From: Protula sp. h YS-2021
Lineage: Eukaryota; Annelida; Polychaeta; Sabellida; Serpulidae
DNA length: 64,000 nt
Assembly: GCA_949752745.1 (NCBI GenBank)
Contig: CATKHT010000062.1
Coordinates: 21,028 to 85,027, forward strand
Reading direction: 5' to 3'
This document shows positions 21,448-30,573 of the stretch, in pieces (positions within the stretch are counted from its first letter, which is position 1; each line of letters starts with the position of its first letter). The translations under genes were made by a program, and so were the position numbers. The notes under the pieces were generated by a model. That model did not search any database. It saw only the letters and a program-made list of their open reading frames with translations, and had not been told where the DNA came from.

Positions 21448-24400
21448 ATGATGAAAAGTGAAGAGCATGGGAAAGGAGCAAAGAGACAAAGGATGGAAGA
21501 AGATGACATTTGGCCATACGGTCAAGTTCAGCGTATGGAATGCAATGTGAAATTTCCATCTATTGATACTTATGAGACACATACATGCAGTAAAGCTGAG
21601 ATGAAAGGAGCAAAGAGACAAAAGATGGATGAAGATGACATTTGGCCATACGGTCAAGTTCAGTGTATGGAATGCAATGAAAAATTTCCATCTATGGATA
21701 CTTATGAGGCACATGCATGCATACCAGCTGAGATGGACAATGTACCTCATGAAGAACATGTTTCAAAGAAACAAAAGACAGGACAAGTAGGGAGAGGTAG
21801 AAGGGTTAGTCTTGGTGAAAACGCGCAGGAAAAACGGTTTGAATCTGAGGATGGATCAGATTTACTGCTTGAAATGCGACAGCAAGAGAACCGTATCAAG
21901 ACACATTTGTTGGAGATCTTAAACCATGGAATGAAATGGTACATTGTCGTGCATGCACGTTTCAAGAAACTGACAGCAAATGATGAAGGTGTTATGGTAG
22001 AACAAGTGGATAATGCATTTATCAGCAGTCCAACATATGCAGCATACAATCCAGCAGATATTGAGCAGGACCTGCCAGAAGCCTATAAAGAATTATTTAC
22101 CAAGTTTGACGACCATGAGCGACAAGACTCTGGCTGGGTATTGGATAACATACTGTACATTGAAGTACATACAGCTACGTTGATGCCTCTAGAAGCGGGT
22201 AGTTTTATTCCACTACCGAAGAAAGTGAAGAAAACAAGGGGTGTGATAAACATTAAGAATGATGATAACAAGTGTTTCTTATGGTCAGTATTGGCTTACC
22301 TTCACCCTCTTGACGACAACCCAAATCGCGTGAATCATTACAAGCCATTTGAGAAGGAATTAAAGGTAGAGGGTATGACATTTCCGACACCAATTACTGA
22401 CATTCCAAAATTTGAAAAAGAGAACGATGTAGCCATCAACGTGTTTGGATATGAACAAGATGTAGTTGTTCCAATACAACTTAGTCGAAACGTCAGTGTG
22501 AGAAAAATCAACTTACTTCTGATTAGCAATGACAAGACGAGGCATTACTGCCTCATCAAGAATTTTAGCAGACTTATGTCTTATCGATCAAAGCATAAGG
22601 CTGCATATTTTTATTGTTTCAACTGTCTTCACGGGTTTGTACGACAAGATCTTTTAGATAAACATCGTGAAGTGTGTGACAAGAATGGAGCACAACGTTT
22701 ATCATTTCCCAAGGAACCCTTCATCAAGTTCAAGAATGTGGCTAAACAACAGCGAGCACCTTTTGTGATTTATGCCGACTTTGAATGTTTCACGCAAAAG
22801 CATGAAGAAGGAGACAAGTATCAACATCATCGTCCAAACAGCTTTGCCTATGTGGTTGTAAGCCAGTACGACACACGTGCACCAGTTGTATATCGAGGAG
22901 ACAATGCTGTGAAAGTCTTTTTAGACCATATGGTGAATGAACGTGATCGTATTGTACGTGGTTTAGAGCGGCCAAAGGAAATGGTGATGACTCGTGAAGA
23001 CAAAAGGAATTTCAAAAACGCTGTTGATTGCTACATTTGTCATGAATCTCTAGGAGCAGATCGTGTGAGAGATCATGACCATATCAATGGCAAATATCGT
23101 GGAGCAGCGCACAATGAATGCAACTTACAATTCCGACTTAGAAAGGATCAGCAAGGGGATAAAGATTCTTTTATCATTCCCGTGTTTTTCCACAATTTGC
23201 GAGGCTATGACAGTCACCTGATCATGGAGGAAATTGGGAAATTCAAAGGTGAAACGATTACAGTCATTCCCAACACCATTGAAAAATATATTGCATTCAC
23301 CATGAGCAATCTGAAATTTACAGACAGCTTTCAGTTCATGAGTACCTCTCTACAGAAGTTGGTATCCAACCTTGCAGCAGAAGGGAAAGATAACTTCTAC
23401 AACATGACCTCTCACATTCACGATAGTGACCAACAAGATTTTTTGTTGAGAAAGGGAGTGTACCCCTATGATTATGTGGACGAACCATCCAAGTTTGCTG
23501 AAACACAGCTGCCATCAAAGGACAAGTTTTATAGTCAGCTTAGCGAAGAGGACATTAGCGATGAGGATTATGCGCATGCACAGAAGGTGTGGGATACATT
23601 CAACTGTACCACATTTGGTGAATACCACGACCTGTACCTGAAATCAGATGTGTTATTACTAGCTGACGTGTTTGAAAATTTTCGTCAAGTATGCCTCAAC
23701 ACGTATGAATTGGATCCTGCTCACTACTATACAGCACCAGGACTGTCGTGGGATGCAATGTTGAAAGCGACAAAGGTGAAGTTGGAATTGATCAATGACA
23801 TTGACATGTATCAAATGGTTGAACAAGGCATACGCGGAGGAATATCTGTGATTACACACAAGTATGCGAAAGCGAATAATTCCTACGTAGCAGATTACAA
23901 TTCTGAGATACCAAGCAACTATCTGATGTACCTCGACGCAAACAACTTGTATGGCTGGGCCATGTCACAAAGCATGCCGCAAAGAGGATTTATGTGGGTG
24001 AGCGAGCCAGAATCCCTCGACTTCATGGATGTAGCTGAAGATGATGACATTGGATTCATTTTGGAAGTGGATTTAGAATATCCAAATTCAATCCATGATC
24101 GTCATAATCACTACCCAGTGGCTCCAGAACGGAAATGTGTCAAAGTTGGAGAATTGTCAGAGTACAGTCAGAAGCTGCGGAAAGATCTAAACATGAAAGA
24201 GAAACCCAGTGAAAAGCTCATTCCTAACTTGTCTGACAAGAAGAAATATGTACTTCATTACAGGAATTTACAACAGTACGTCTCACTGGGGTTGAAAGTC
24301 ACTAAAGTTCATCGCGCCATCATGTTTGAACAGATCAAATGGCTGGCGAAATACATTACCTTGAACACGGAAAAGAGAAAATTGGCCAAGAACCCATTTG

Positions 24401-25182
24401 AGAAAGACTTCTTCAAACTGATGAACAACTCGGTGTTTGGCAAAACCATGGAAAATGTGAAAAAGCGAATCAATGTTGAACTTGTTCACAAGGAAAAGCG
24501 GTTCAAGAAACTTGTAGCCAAACCTTCTTTCCACAAATTCAAAATTTTCAACGAAGATTTGACCGCGGTACATTTACGCAAAGTGGACTTGCTTCTGGAT
24601 AAACCCATCCAAGTTGGCTTCACCATTCTCGACCTCAGCAAAGTGCTTATGTTCAACTTTCATTACAACTACATCATGGTCAAGTATCCCAATGCCAAGT
24701 TGTTGTTCAGCGACACCGACAGTCTATGTTACGACATAGAAACGGAAGATATCTACAAGGATATGCAGCAAGATGCTGACCTGTTCGACACAAGTGACTA
24801 TCCGCCAGATCACTTCCTACATTCCAACGTGAACAACAAAGTGCTTGGGAAAATGAAGGATGAGACGGCAGGCATCCCGATTGAAGAGTTTGTTGGACTC
24901 AGACCGAAAATGTACAGTTTATTGTGCGGTGGGAAAGAAAAACATACAGCTAAAGGCATCACTCGAGCTTGTCAAAGACGCATTAAACATGCGCAGTATA
25001 GAGACAGTTTGGTCAAGAAAACTCAAACGATGGCTACAGCACACATTATTCGAAGTCATAGTCACCAGCTTTTCTCGGAGAAGTTGAGGAAAGTAGCCCT
25101 CTCCCCATATGACGACAAGCGATATGTATTGGATGATGGCTATTCCACTTTAGCGCATGGACATAACAAAGCAATAGCATAA
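21448..25182 (+). CDS. polB: Protein-primed-type DNA polymerase B (Polinton)
   Basis: A 1,244-aa family B polymerase, intact. The first ATG after the TATA box is used. The N-terminus carries a tandem duplication of a C2HC-type finger (VQCMECNEKF...H...C); in the first copy the leading Cys is Arg. Another CFNC...H...C finger lies at about 390-410. The exonuclease begins at D444/E446 (YADFECF), followed by an endonuclease-VII-like insert starting at C528 (CYIC, RDHDH) and the Exo II block NLRGYDSH. Exo III is YLKSDVLLLADVF. Polymerase motif A is D830 (YLDANNLYG), motif B NNSVFGKTMEN (993-), motif C SDTDS with D1089 and D1091. It copies the element, by analogy starting from a terminal protein at the TIR ends. 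It heads the rightward cluster of PC4-like genes. Confidence 0.93.
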   Translation: MMKSEEHGKGAKRQRMEEDDIWPYGQVQRMECNVKFPSIDTYETHTCSKAEMKGAKRQKMDEDDIWPYGQVQCMECNEKFPSMDTYEAHACIPAEMDNVPHEEHVSKKQKTGQVGRGRRVSLGENAQEKRFESEDGSDLLLEMRQQENRIKTHLLEILNHGMKWYIVVHARFKKLTANDEGVMVEQVDNAFISSPTYAAYNPADIEQDLPEAYKELFTKFDDHERQDSGWVLDNILYIEVHTATLMPLEAGSFIPLPKKVKKTRGVINIKNDDNKCFLWSVLAYLHPLDDNPNRVNHYKPFEKELKVEGMTFPTPITDIPKFEKENDVAINVFGYEQDVVVPIQLSRNVSVRKINLLLISNDKTRHYCLIKNFSRLMSYRSKHKAAYFYCFNCLHGFVRQDLLDKHREVCDKNGAQRLSFPKEPFIKFKNVAKQQRAPFVIYADFECFTQKHEEGDKYQHHRPNSFAYVVVSQYDTRAPVVYRGDNAVKVFLDHMVNERDRIVRGLERPKEMVMTREDKRNFKNAVDCYICHESLGADRVRDHDHINGKYRGAAHNECNLQFRLRKDQQGDKDSFIIPVFFHNLRGYDSHLIMEEIGKFKGETITVIPNTIEKYIAFTMSNLKFTDSFQFMSTSLQKLVSNLAAEGKDNFYNMTSHIHDSDQQDFLLRKGVYPYDYVDEPSKFAETQLPSKDKFYSQLSEEDISDEDYAHAQKVWDTFNCTTFGEYHDLYLKSDVLLLADVFENFRQVCLNTYELDPAHYYTAPGLSWDAMLKATKVKLELINDIDMYQMVEQGIRGGISVITHKYAKANNSYVADYNSEIPSNYLMYLDANNLYGWAMSQSMPQRGFMWVSEPESLDFMDVAEDDDIGFILEVDLEYPNSIHDRHNHYPVAPERKCVKVGELSEYSQKLRKDLNMKEKPSEKLIPNLSDKKKYVLHYRNLQQYVSLGLKVTKVHRAIMFEQIKWLAKYITLNTEKRKLAKNPFEKDFFKLMNNSVFGKTMENVKKRINVELVHKEKRFKKLVAKPSFHKFKIFNEDLTAVHLRKVDLLLDKPIQVGFTILDLSKVLMFNFHYNYIMVKYPNAKLLFSDTDSLCYDIETEDIYKDMQQDADLFDTSDYPPDHFLHSNVNNKVLGKMKDETAGIPIEEFVGLRPKMYSLLCGGKEKHTAKGITRACQRRIKHAQYRDSLVKKTQTMATAHIIRSHSHQLFSEKLRKVALSPYDDKRYVLDDGYSTLAHGHNKAIA

Positions 25183-25239
25183 AAGAGGGAGGTCCTCCAA
25201 CGGAAGAGTTATTTGAGGTGTGAACATTGAAGCGTTAAC

Positions 25240-25596
25240 ATGGAACGTGAAAGTCGTAAGAGATCTACAATTGATATGGATACTCTTGCAGATACAGTTA
25301 AAGACTTAAAAGTGAAAAATCCTACCACTACCATCAAGAAATTGAAAGTGGAGACGGTGCCAACACCACAGTCGTGGGATGGAATGCTTTCTCTAGGAAA
25401 TGGAAAGTATATCAAGATTATGAAACAAAGCAATGAAGGAGTGGTAAACATTCGCAAGTACCTGAGAGATGAGGGGACTTGAAAAAACCGTCCAACGAAA
25501 AAGGGAATTTTGCTGACAATACCTGAATGGAAAATGCTGAAGAAGCAAGTGAAAGAAGTGGATAAAAGGCTTCGTAGACAAGAAGGTGGCTCCTAA
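25240..25596 (+). pseudogene. PC4-like ssDNA-binding protein with in-frame TGA
   Basis: The ATG lies 57 bp after polB. An 80-codon frame ends at TGA (25480-25482), but the same frame continues to TAA at 25594-25596 and supplies the second half of a PC4 domain (PTKKGILLTIPEW, MLKKQV). The first half has YIKIMKQ and VNIRKYL. The full frame is 118 codons plus the internal TGA. It matches the C-terminal domain of the 188-aa protein of element 1. A helper ssDNA-binding protein next to the polymerase makes sense for strand-displacement replication. The TGA may be a CGA-to-TGA mutation, and readthrough cannot be excluded. Confidence 0.75.
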
Positions 25597-25608
25597 CAAG
25601 GTAAAAAC

Positions 25609-25980
25609 ATGAATGCACTCATGCTGAACGGTGGTGTTTACCTTGCTGTAAATGAGAGGAATAAAGTGATACTAGATTCTCAGACAAGTTATCATCGGTT
25701 TAAACCTGAAGTGTGGAAAGACTTTAAAAACATACCATTTGAACCTGGGTTTAAACGCAGACTTGAAAATAAAGTGGAAGTGACGGTAGCTGAATATGAT
25801 TCTAACATACGTGTAGAAATCTGTAGAAATCTTTTACAGGATTATCCAGAGGCTTATAAGGGAGTTGTGCCAGATACACCATATACAGATTTGATCCTCT
25901 TTGATATCAAGAACTGGCGCGCAGTCTTACGATTCCTAGAAGCTATACAACATCCACTCTTCACCATCTTACGAGCATAA
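25609..25980 (+). CDS. Small beta-rich protein, possible divergent PC4-like fold
   Basis: A 123-aa protein starting 12 bp after the PC4-like stop. Two segments follow the same pattern of hydrophobic beta strands followed by a Trp-containing helix: VYLAVNERNKVIL...PEVWKDF and VEVTVAEYD...LILFDIKNWRAVLRFL. The second resembles the end of a PC4 domain (I-x-L-x(3)-W-x(2)-L). No direct family match is recognised. Its position in the cluster after polB suggests an accessory DNA-binding role, but that is inference. Confidence 0.55.
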   Translation: MNALMLNGGVYLAVNERNKVILDSQTSYHRFKPEVWKDFKNIPFEPGFKRRLENKVEVTVAEYDSNIRVEICRNLLQDYPEAYKGVVPDTPYTDLILFDIKNWRAVLRFLEAIQHPLFTILRA

Positions 25981-26034
25981 AAACGTCTTTGCAGACAAGG
26001 AGACAGCTCATAGTTCATCTGACTGTTGAACGAG

Positions 26035-26376
26035 ATGGAAGACTTTTTATCGGAATATAAACCAATTACGCATGGATTCTCATATCTGAGAAACGTATAT
26101 GATGACATTGTGCTAAGACATTTTGGAAAGTATATCATTCTATCAACTGACGAACAATCTGTGTTGAAAGACCATCTAGAGAAGTTCAGGATACCTGGCT
26201 TTCTCCTGACAGTCTCAAATGAATTAGAAGTGCGTGTGACTGAGAACTGCTTAGACGTGTTTGTACAATTTCGTCAATATGACGAGCTTACAGAATGCTA
26301 CGACTACGTCACCCTCAACACAGTGGAATGGCACGCTCTGTTACAAGCATTGGATTGGAAAGAACCTAACGCTTGA
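26035..26376 (+). CDS. Small beta-rich protein, possible divergent PC4-like fold
   Basis: A 113-aa protein; the ATG at 26035 (MEDFL) is the first in frame. Strand-rich pieces (KYIILSTDE, GFLLTVSNELEVRV, LDVFVQFRQY) are followed by YVTLNTVEWHALLQALD, the same closing pattern as in the neighbouring genes and in the minus-strand gene at 33442-33840. I regard these as one diverged small-protein family, with the PC4 relationship tentative. No catalytic motif is seen. Confidence 0.5.
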   Translation: MEDFLSEYKPITHGFSYLRNVYDDIVLRHFGKYIILSTDEQSVLKDHLEKFRIPGFLLTVSNELEVRVTENCLDVFVQFRQYDELTECYDYVTLNTVEWHALLQALDWKEPNA

Positions 26377-26401
26377 ATTCAAAGAGGAAGGAGTGCAACT
26401 C

Positions 26402-26664
26402 ATGCGAGGCACCAAGTCCATTGAACTGACGCATCCCATGTGTGTTATGGTGATGAACATTGACATGAATGATCATGGATATGAACTGAAACTGTCTGAA
26501 CATGAAGATGTTAAAATAATAATAAGGTTAGTAGTGGACAGTGCTATGCTAGTTTTCATAGCATTTACAAACGTGGATGTAATGTCTATGATACATATAT
26601 TAATTTAGATTGGTATGAATGGCATGTGTTTATTGATGTATTGAATGTATTTGTAAAATAAAAA
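26402..26664 (+). pseudogene. Third small beta-rich gene, frameshifted
   Basis: A frame beginning at ATG 26402 (MRGTKSIELTH) keeps the strand pattern to about 26520, where an ATA-repeat precedes a change of frame. The expected C-terminal signature (YINLDWYEWHVFIDVL) is found in another frame and ends at TAA near 26660. A frameshift in the short repeat explains this. AATAAA follows immediately (about 26657), closing the rightward gene cluster. Confidence 0.5.
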
Positions 26665-26811
26665 TTCAATGTAAAATAATTGTGAAATGTAAATAATGTA
26701 TAACACAATAAAAAAAGAATGTTGTATAAAACTGTCTTGTTTATTTACAATATTCATAATACAATTCACAATTACCAACAACTTAACTAATGCAACTTAA
26801 CTAATACAACA

Positions 26812-27249
26812 TCAATAAAATAATGGTTTATAATGTCTATATACAAAATCCTTTACAACAAAATCACCATCACTTCTTCTTAATACATCAATGATTTCAA
26901 AAGGACTATGTCCTCGAGCTCTTTGAATTATATAATACACACAATAAAATCCACATGTAGAGGATATCGGTGTTTGTAATGGAATTGAATTATAAATGAA
27001 ATTAAACTTTAAAAACTTGTTCAAACGACTGTCTATAGGTAAAAGTCCATAAGAGTCAAAATATTCTGCAGGGTCTTCGTCATAATATACTGCCACCCAA
27101 TGCTCTCCTGGCTCATCATGATCGTCTGTGTTGATGACATAGGCACCGCGTTGTAAAGATGGTAACTGGTCCATGGCAAACACACCTTGAAACAAGTCTT
27201 TTGTCGTGGCATCATGGGATAGGATGGCTTCTATCTGCTTCGTGTTCAT
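26812..27249 (-). CDS. Adenain-like cysteine protease
   Basis: A 145-aa protein of the adenovirus/Ulp1 protease family (clan CE). The catalytic set is complete: His50 in GEHWVAVYY, Asp65 in EYFDSYG, Gln92 in LQTP and Cys99 in STCGFYC. The order and spacing are those of adenovirus proteases. In Polintons this enzyme is thought to mature virion proteins. The ATG overlaps the stop of the hexon-like gene as ATGA, so the two are tightly coupled. It is the last gene of the leftward cluster; a minus-strand AATAAA lies at about 26737. Confidence 0.92.
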   Translation of the reverse strand: MNTKQIEAILSHDATTKDLFQGVFAMDQLPSLQRGAYVINTDDHDEPGEHWVAVYYDEDPAEYFDSYGLLPIDSRLNKFLKFNFIYNSIPLQTPISSTCGFYCVYYIIQRARGHSPFEIIDVLRRSDGDFVVKDFVYRHYKPLFY

Positions 27250-28619
27250 GACTGGTAGTCGAATTGAATGCTACGATTTGCACTTATTTCAACAATGTTA
27301 TCAAATTCAGCATACACTATAACATTAACTGTATTTTGCAAGGCACCAGCAAAATTCATTTCTAGTCTCAAATTCCCATGTTTGATAAGGGTATAATGAT
27401 CAGCACCATCACAATCAGGTGTTAAGTCAAAAGAAAACAAAGAATAACCTCTAGGCCAATCTTCCCGTTTTATAATCGAACTTTTCTCACCATCCAATCT
27501 ATCAAAAGATTTGTAAAGAGTTTCAAAAGCATCAAGATATTTGCCTTGATTTATATCAAGCTTGAGAGGTTTGGATAGGACTGGTTCACCATCAGAATAA
27601 AGCTGCATAAAGTTAAGATTAAAATGTTTAAAATTGTATGGATTTCTCAATACTGTTCCAGCAAAGGATTCATTATGGACCATTCCAATGACAATACGTT
27701 TTGGTAATTGGCCTAAAAAGATGCTATCTTTTACAAAAGATTGGAATCCAGTTGGAATAGCTAAAACTTTACATTCTTTTCTATTAACAATAAACTTAGC
27801 AGAACTTTTCATCAATGCATCTGCATGTCCCAACTGAATACCTGGACTAACCCTCACTTTGCGAATGGTTAAAAACGCTTCTCTCACTTCTACTTTAAAA
27901 CCATTATTTGCAGCCATTAATACATATCCATCTTTTTGTCTATGTAAACGTAATTTCATACTAACACCATTGGGAAGATAACGATCCTGCTCAAACAAAT
28001 CTACCCTTAAACCACCTGTAAGCATAAACTCACGGCTTAGACGTGTATACAAATAGCGATTATGTAAACCATTATTTCCTGTTTCAGCGAGATCGTCACC
28101 ATCAGCATTTACATGAAAACCTGATACATATCTTTCATGATTAGGTCTTTTCACCTGATGAGTATTCATTGACCCGGCAGTATCTTTAAAGATGAGACGC
28201 ATAGAGCGCTCAGAATGGAGACTTTCTTCCGAGTCATGAATGAGATGAGATATGATGCTGGTATAACCATGGGTATTGTTACTATGTGATATCAAACGAT
28301 CATTTAGAAATAATTCAATATTAGACCATAACCCATTAAACAAATCATTGATACATGACACGTTATCATCTACACCACACAGTGTTCCATCAGCCTTGAC
28401 AATGCGACATACAATATGGAGTTTACTGTTCTTTGAACCTAGATATTCTTCTGTACTCGCAGGAATGTAGAATTCTATTGGAGCACCCTCTCTAATGGTA
28501 GTCATTAGTTGATAGTCTACATTATAACTTTTTTCTACAGCAGTTTGCGTTGGTGGTATGTGAAACCATTCTAATGGAGAAAGGCTACATTCACAAGAAT
28601 GATTATGAATTAAAGACAT
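27246..28619 (-). CDS. Major capsid (hexon-like, double jelly-roll) protein
   Basis: A 457-aa intact protein. It begins with a conserved region (FHIPPTQTAVEKS, then GAPIEFYIPAS) followed by an alternating-strand pattern typical of the Polinton/adintovirus hexon-like proteins often annotated as F54H12.2-like in animal genomes. NNTHGYTS and SFDLTPDCDG are further family landmarks. It should form the trimeric capsid building block. It lies between the small basic protein gene and the protease, its usual neighbours, and overlaps the protease start by 4 nt. The family assignment is from memory of these motifs, so a structure prediction would be the decisive test. Confidence 0.78.
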   Translation of the reverse strand: MSLIHNHSCECSLSPLEWFHIPPTQTAVEKSYNVDYQLMTTIREGAPIEFYIPASTEEYLGSKNSKLHIVCRIVKADGTLCGVDDNVSCINDLFNGLWSNIELFLNDRLISHSNNTHGYTSIISHLIHDSEESLHSERSMRLIFKDTAGSMNTHQVKRPNHERYVSGFHVNADGDDLAETGNNGLHNRYLYTRLSREFMLTGGLRVDLFEQDRYLPNGVSMKLRLHRQKDGYVLMAANNGFKVEVREAFLTIRKVRVSPGIQLGHADALMKSSAKFIVNRKECKVLAIPTGFQSFVKDSIFLGQLPKRIVIGMVHNESFAGTVLRNPYNFKHFNLNFMQLYSDGEPVLSKPLKLDINQGKYLDAFETLYKSFDRLDGEKSSIIKREDWPRGYSLFSFDLTPDCDGADHYTLIKHGNLRLEMNFAGALQNTVNVIVYAEFDNIVEISANRSIQFDYQS

Positions 28620-28637
28620 GATAAAAAAATATCTTTC

Positions 28638-28974
28638 TTATGTTTTTTTTGATGTTATCCGTTTAGCTGCCTTTCGCCTTCTGACACGTTTTGCTCGTTT
28701 CGGTTTCTTTTGTCCTCGTAAACCACCACCAAACATACGTTGTGCTACTCGACCTGTAACATCTTTCGCGATATCTTTTGCAGCCCTTTTAAGATGCGGT
28801 GCAACGATTTTAGCCACTGTATTAAGCAGTGGAATAGCTTTTCGAGCCAATGATCCCAGTATTGAACCAATACCATCTCCATATTGTATTCCCTTTAAAT
28901 CCTGGTAATTCTCCACCCACTTGACGAAGAAAATGGTTGCGATATATAGATGGATTGTGTGTGTATGCTTTCAT
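28638..28974 (-). pseudogene. Small basic virion-core-like protein (pX/pVI-like), frameshifted
   Basis: An ATG at 28972-28974 overlaps the penton stop as ATGA, but this frame departs from the main frame near 28888. The main frame (28638-28916) has no ATG near its start. It contains a glycine-rich, amphipathic segment (GDGIGSILGSLARKAIPLL) and a strongly basic tail (KKPKRAKRVRRRKAAK). This resembles small DNA-condensing or membrane-active core proteins found next to the hexon in adenoviruses and adintoviruses. Position and composition support the assignment; sequence similarity is too weak for more. Confidence 0.6.
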
Positions 28975-29735
28975 AATGCTTTTGGTCGAAAATGAAGTTT
29001 ACAGATCACCTTTCCAGTTTGAAATGGAACATTATGGCCTGTGTCATCCTTACTATTCATTTCTATCACGTCAAATTTGGATGTGTTTACAGGAACATAA
29101 TGAGGTTCTCCATAAGTTTTCATAATAATGTCTCCATCATGTCCTTGTATTCCAACAGAACGTAGCAAAGGGACATAACAATCACCAACAACTTGTGGCT
29201 CACAAATACTACAGTATACATAAAGTGTATAAAATCCCTGTTTCACATCGGCTTTATGTTCAGCTATACATCTTTCAGTATACCATTGATCTGGGATAAA
29301 TCCTAAAATCTCAGCTAATCCAGTGGAGAATGACACTTCAAAGCCGTAATTTAGAAATAGAAAAACACGTCGTCTAATTTTATCATACTTTATCTGAATA
29401 GCTTCTTTAAGGTCATCTTTCATAGAATTAGTTGCTTCTTTATTGACTGCCTGACATATCTCTTGTATGGATCTGTAGTAACCATAAGGAATATTGTTTG
29501 TGTCAAGAACACCATTATTCAGTGGTTGTTGTCGATACTGAATAGAATAGTCCATTCCATGTCTCATGGTTGTCCATGTATGTGGATATTGAATTTCAGC
29601 TAAAGCCACTTCATATTTTCCGTTCAGATAGATGGTTCGAGGCATACGAATTTGATAATTCGAAGTCTTGTCGTTGGGATAATAGTTCATACTAGCATTG
29701 CTGGGTAAAGTAATGTAAAAACTTGTTGACTCCAT
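28971..29735 (-). CDS. Minor capsid (penton-like, single jelly-roll) protein
   Basis: A 254-aa intact protein. The N-terminus (FYITLPSNASMNYYPN) followed by YQIRMP, LNGKYEVALAEIQYP and HTW is the hallmark of a protein present in nearly all animal Polintons and read as the pentameric vertex protein. Strands alternate through the rest. It precedes the basic core protein with an ATGA overlap and follows a small membrane-type protein, so the morphogenesis genes are contiguous from 26.8 to 31.5 kb. Confidence 0.8.
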   Translation of the reverse strand: MESTSFYITLPSNASMNYYPNDKTSNYQIRMPRTIYLNGKYEVALAEIQYPHTWTTMRHGMDYSIQYRQQPLNNGVLDTNNIPYGYYRSIQEICQAVNKEATNSMKDDLKEAIQIKYDKIRRRVFLFLNYGFEVSFSTGLAEILGFIPDQWYTERCIAEHKADVKQGFYTLYVYCSICEPQVVGDCYVPLLRSVGIQGHDGDIIMKTYGEPHYVPVNTSKFDVIEMNSKDDTGHNVPFQTGKVICKLHFRPKAL

Positions 29736-29789
29736 GGCAGCTAAATCGTTTATGTGATGTAGATAGACTAGATGTGTATATACATTACT

Positions 29790-29999
29790 TCATGTTTGAC
29801 ACTCTTCATCCTCACTTTCTACATTGCTGTCTACATTATTGTCTAAATTGCTATCTACATGATCTAAATTGGTATCTACTACTTCTCCCTGACAACAAGC
29901 ACTAACACACCTAATTTTTACAGGAATAGTATTTTTATTTCCATTTTCTTTACAACAACAACACCATAACTCTTTAATCCATGTTAAAAAGTTTCCCAT
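29790..29999 (-). CDS. Small protein with probable N-myristoyl / Cys-cluster start
   Basis: A 69-aa protein that begins MGNFLTWIKELWCCCC: Gly2 in a myristoylation-like context followed by a Cys4 cluster that could be palmitoylated. The second half is an acidic Asn/Asp/Val/Ser repeat (NLDHVDSNLDNNVDSN). It overlaps the gene upstream by 16 nt. Membrane anchoring is an inference from the N-terminus. No family is recognised. Confidence 0.55.
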   Translation of the reverse strand: MGNFLTWIKELWCCCCKENGNKNTIPVKIRCVSACCQGEVVDTNLDHVDSNLDNNVDSNVESEDEECQT

Positions 30000-30573
30000 C
30001 CTTCTGGAAACAATCTTTGTTGACGTTGTTGTTGCTCTTTTGTAATATCTTCACGAGTTGTCTTTTTGCCAAAAACAGTTTTTGGAATATTAGCGTCTAC
30101 AATTTCCTCAATAAACTGCTTCCAACCACGCGGTGGTTCTCGTCGTTCTTTTCTTTTTGTAGCAACCAATGCTTCTTTCAACAAATCAATAATGTTAGAA
30201 TTTGTAATGACAGTACCTGTTTTTAAAACAAGTTCATTTTTATCTGTCCATCTCGTACCATATTTCTTAAGTTCTGCCAGAAGTTGTGTTAGTTTTACAT
30301 GATAAATAGGTTGAAAATGGTTTAGAAACTGTTGGGACTTTCTGATTTTTCTGCATTAGATGCTGTAACAGACTTTTGTCGCTGTTGTTGTGATTGAATT
30401 GTTCGTAAATGACGTCCAAGCACTTGAGACATTTCTATTGCTTTTTCACGAGTTCGTTTCCCACGTAAAAGTTTATTCACTTTCGTTTTGATTTCAACAT
30501 CTTTTCCCTTCTTTTCTAACAACATTTTATATTCATATTCAGGAATGAGAACCATTTTCAAAGTATGTTTCAT
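29984..30573 (-). pseudogene. Conserved Polinton protein of unknown function, frameshifted
   Basis: The N-terminal part is a frame at 30322-30573 (ATG at 30573) beginning MKHTLKMVLIPEYEY and rich in Lys/Arg and Gln. The frame changes at an A5 run near 30352. From there another frame runs open to 29984 and carries the better conserved part (a basic helix, WTDKNELVLKTG, SNIIDLLKEAL, then a PPRGWKQF block). Similar proteins occur in many animal Polintons, where I know no function. A single-base loss in the A-run explains the split. Confidence 0.6.
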
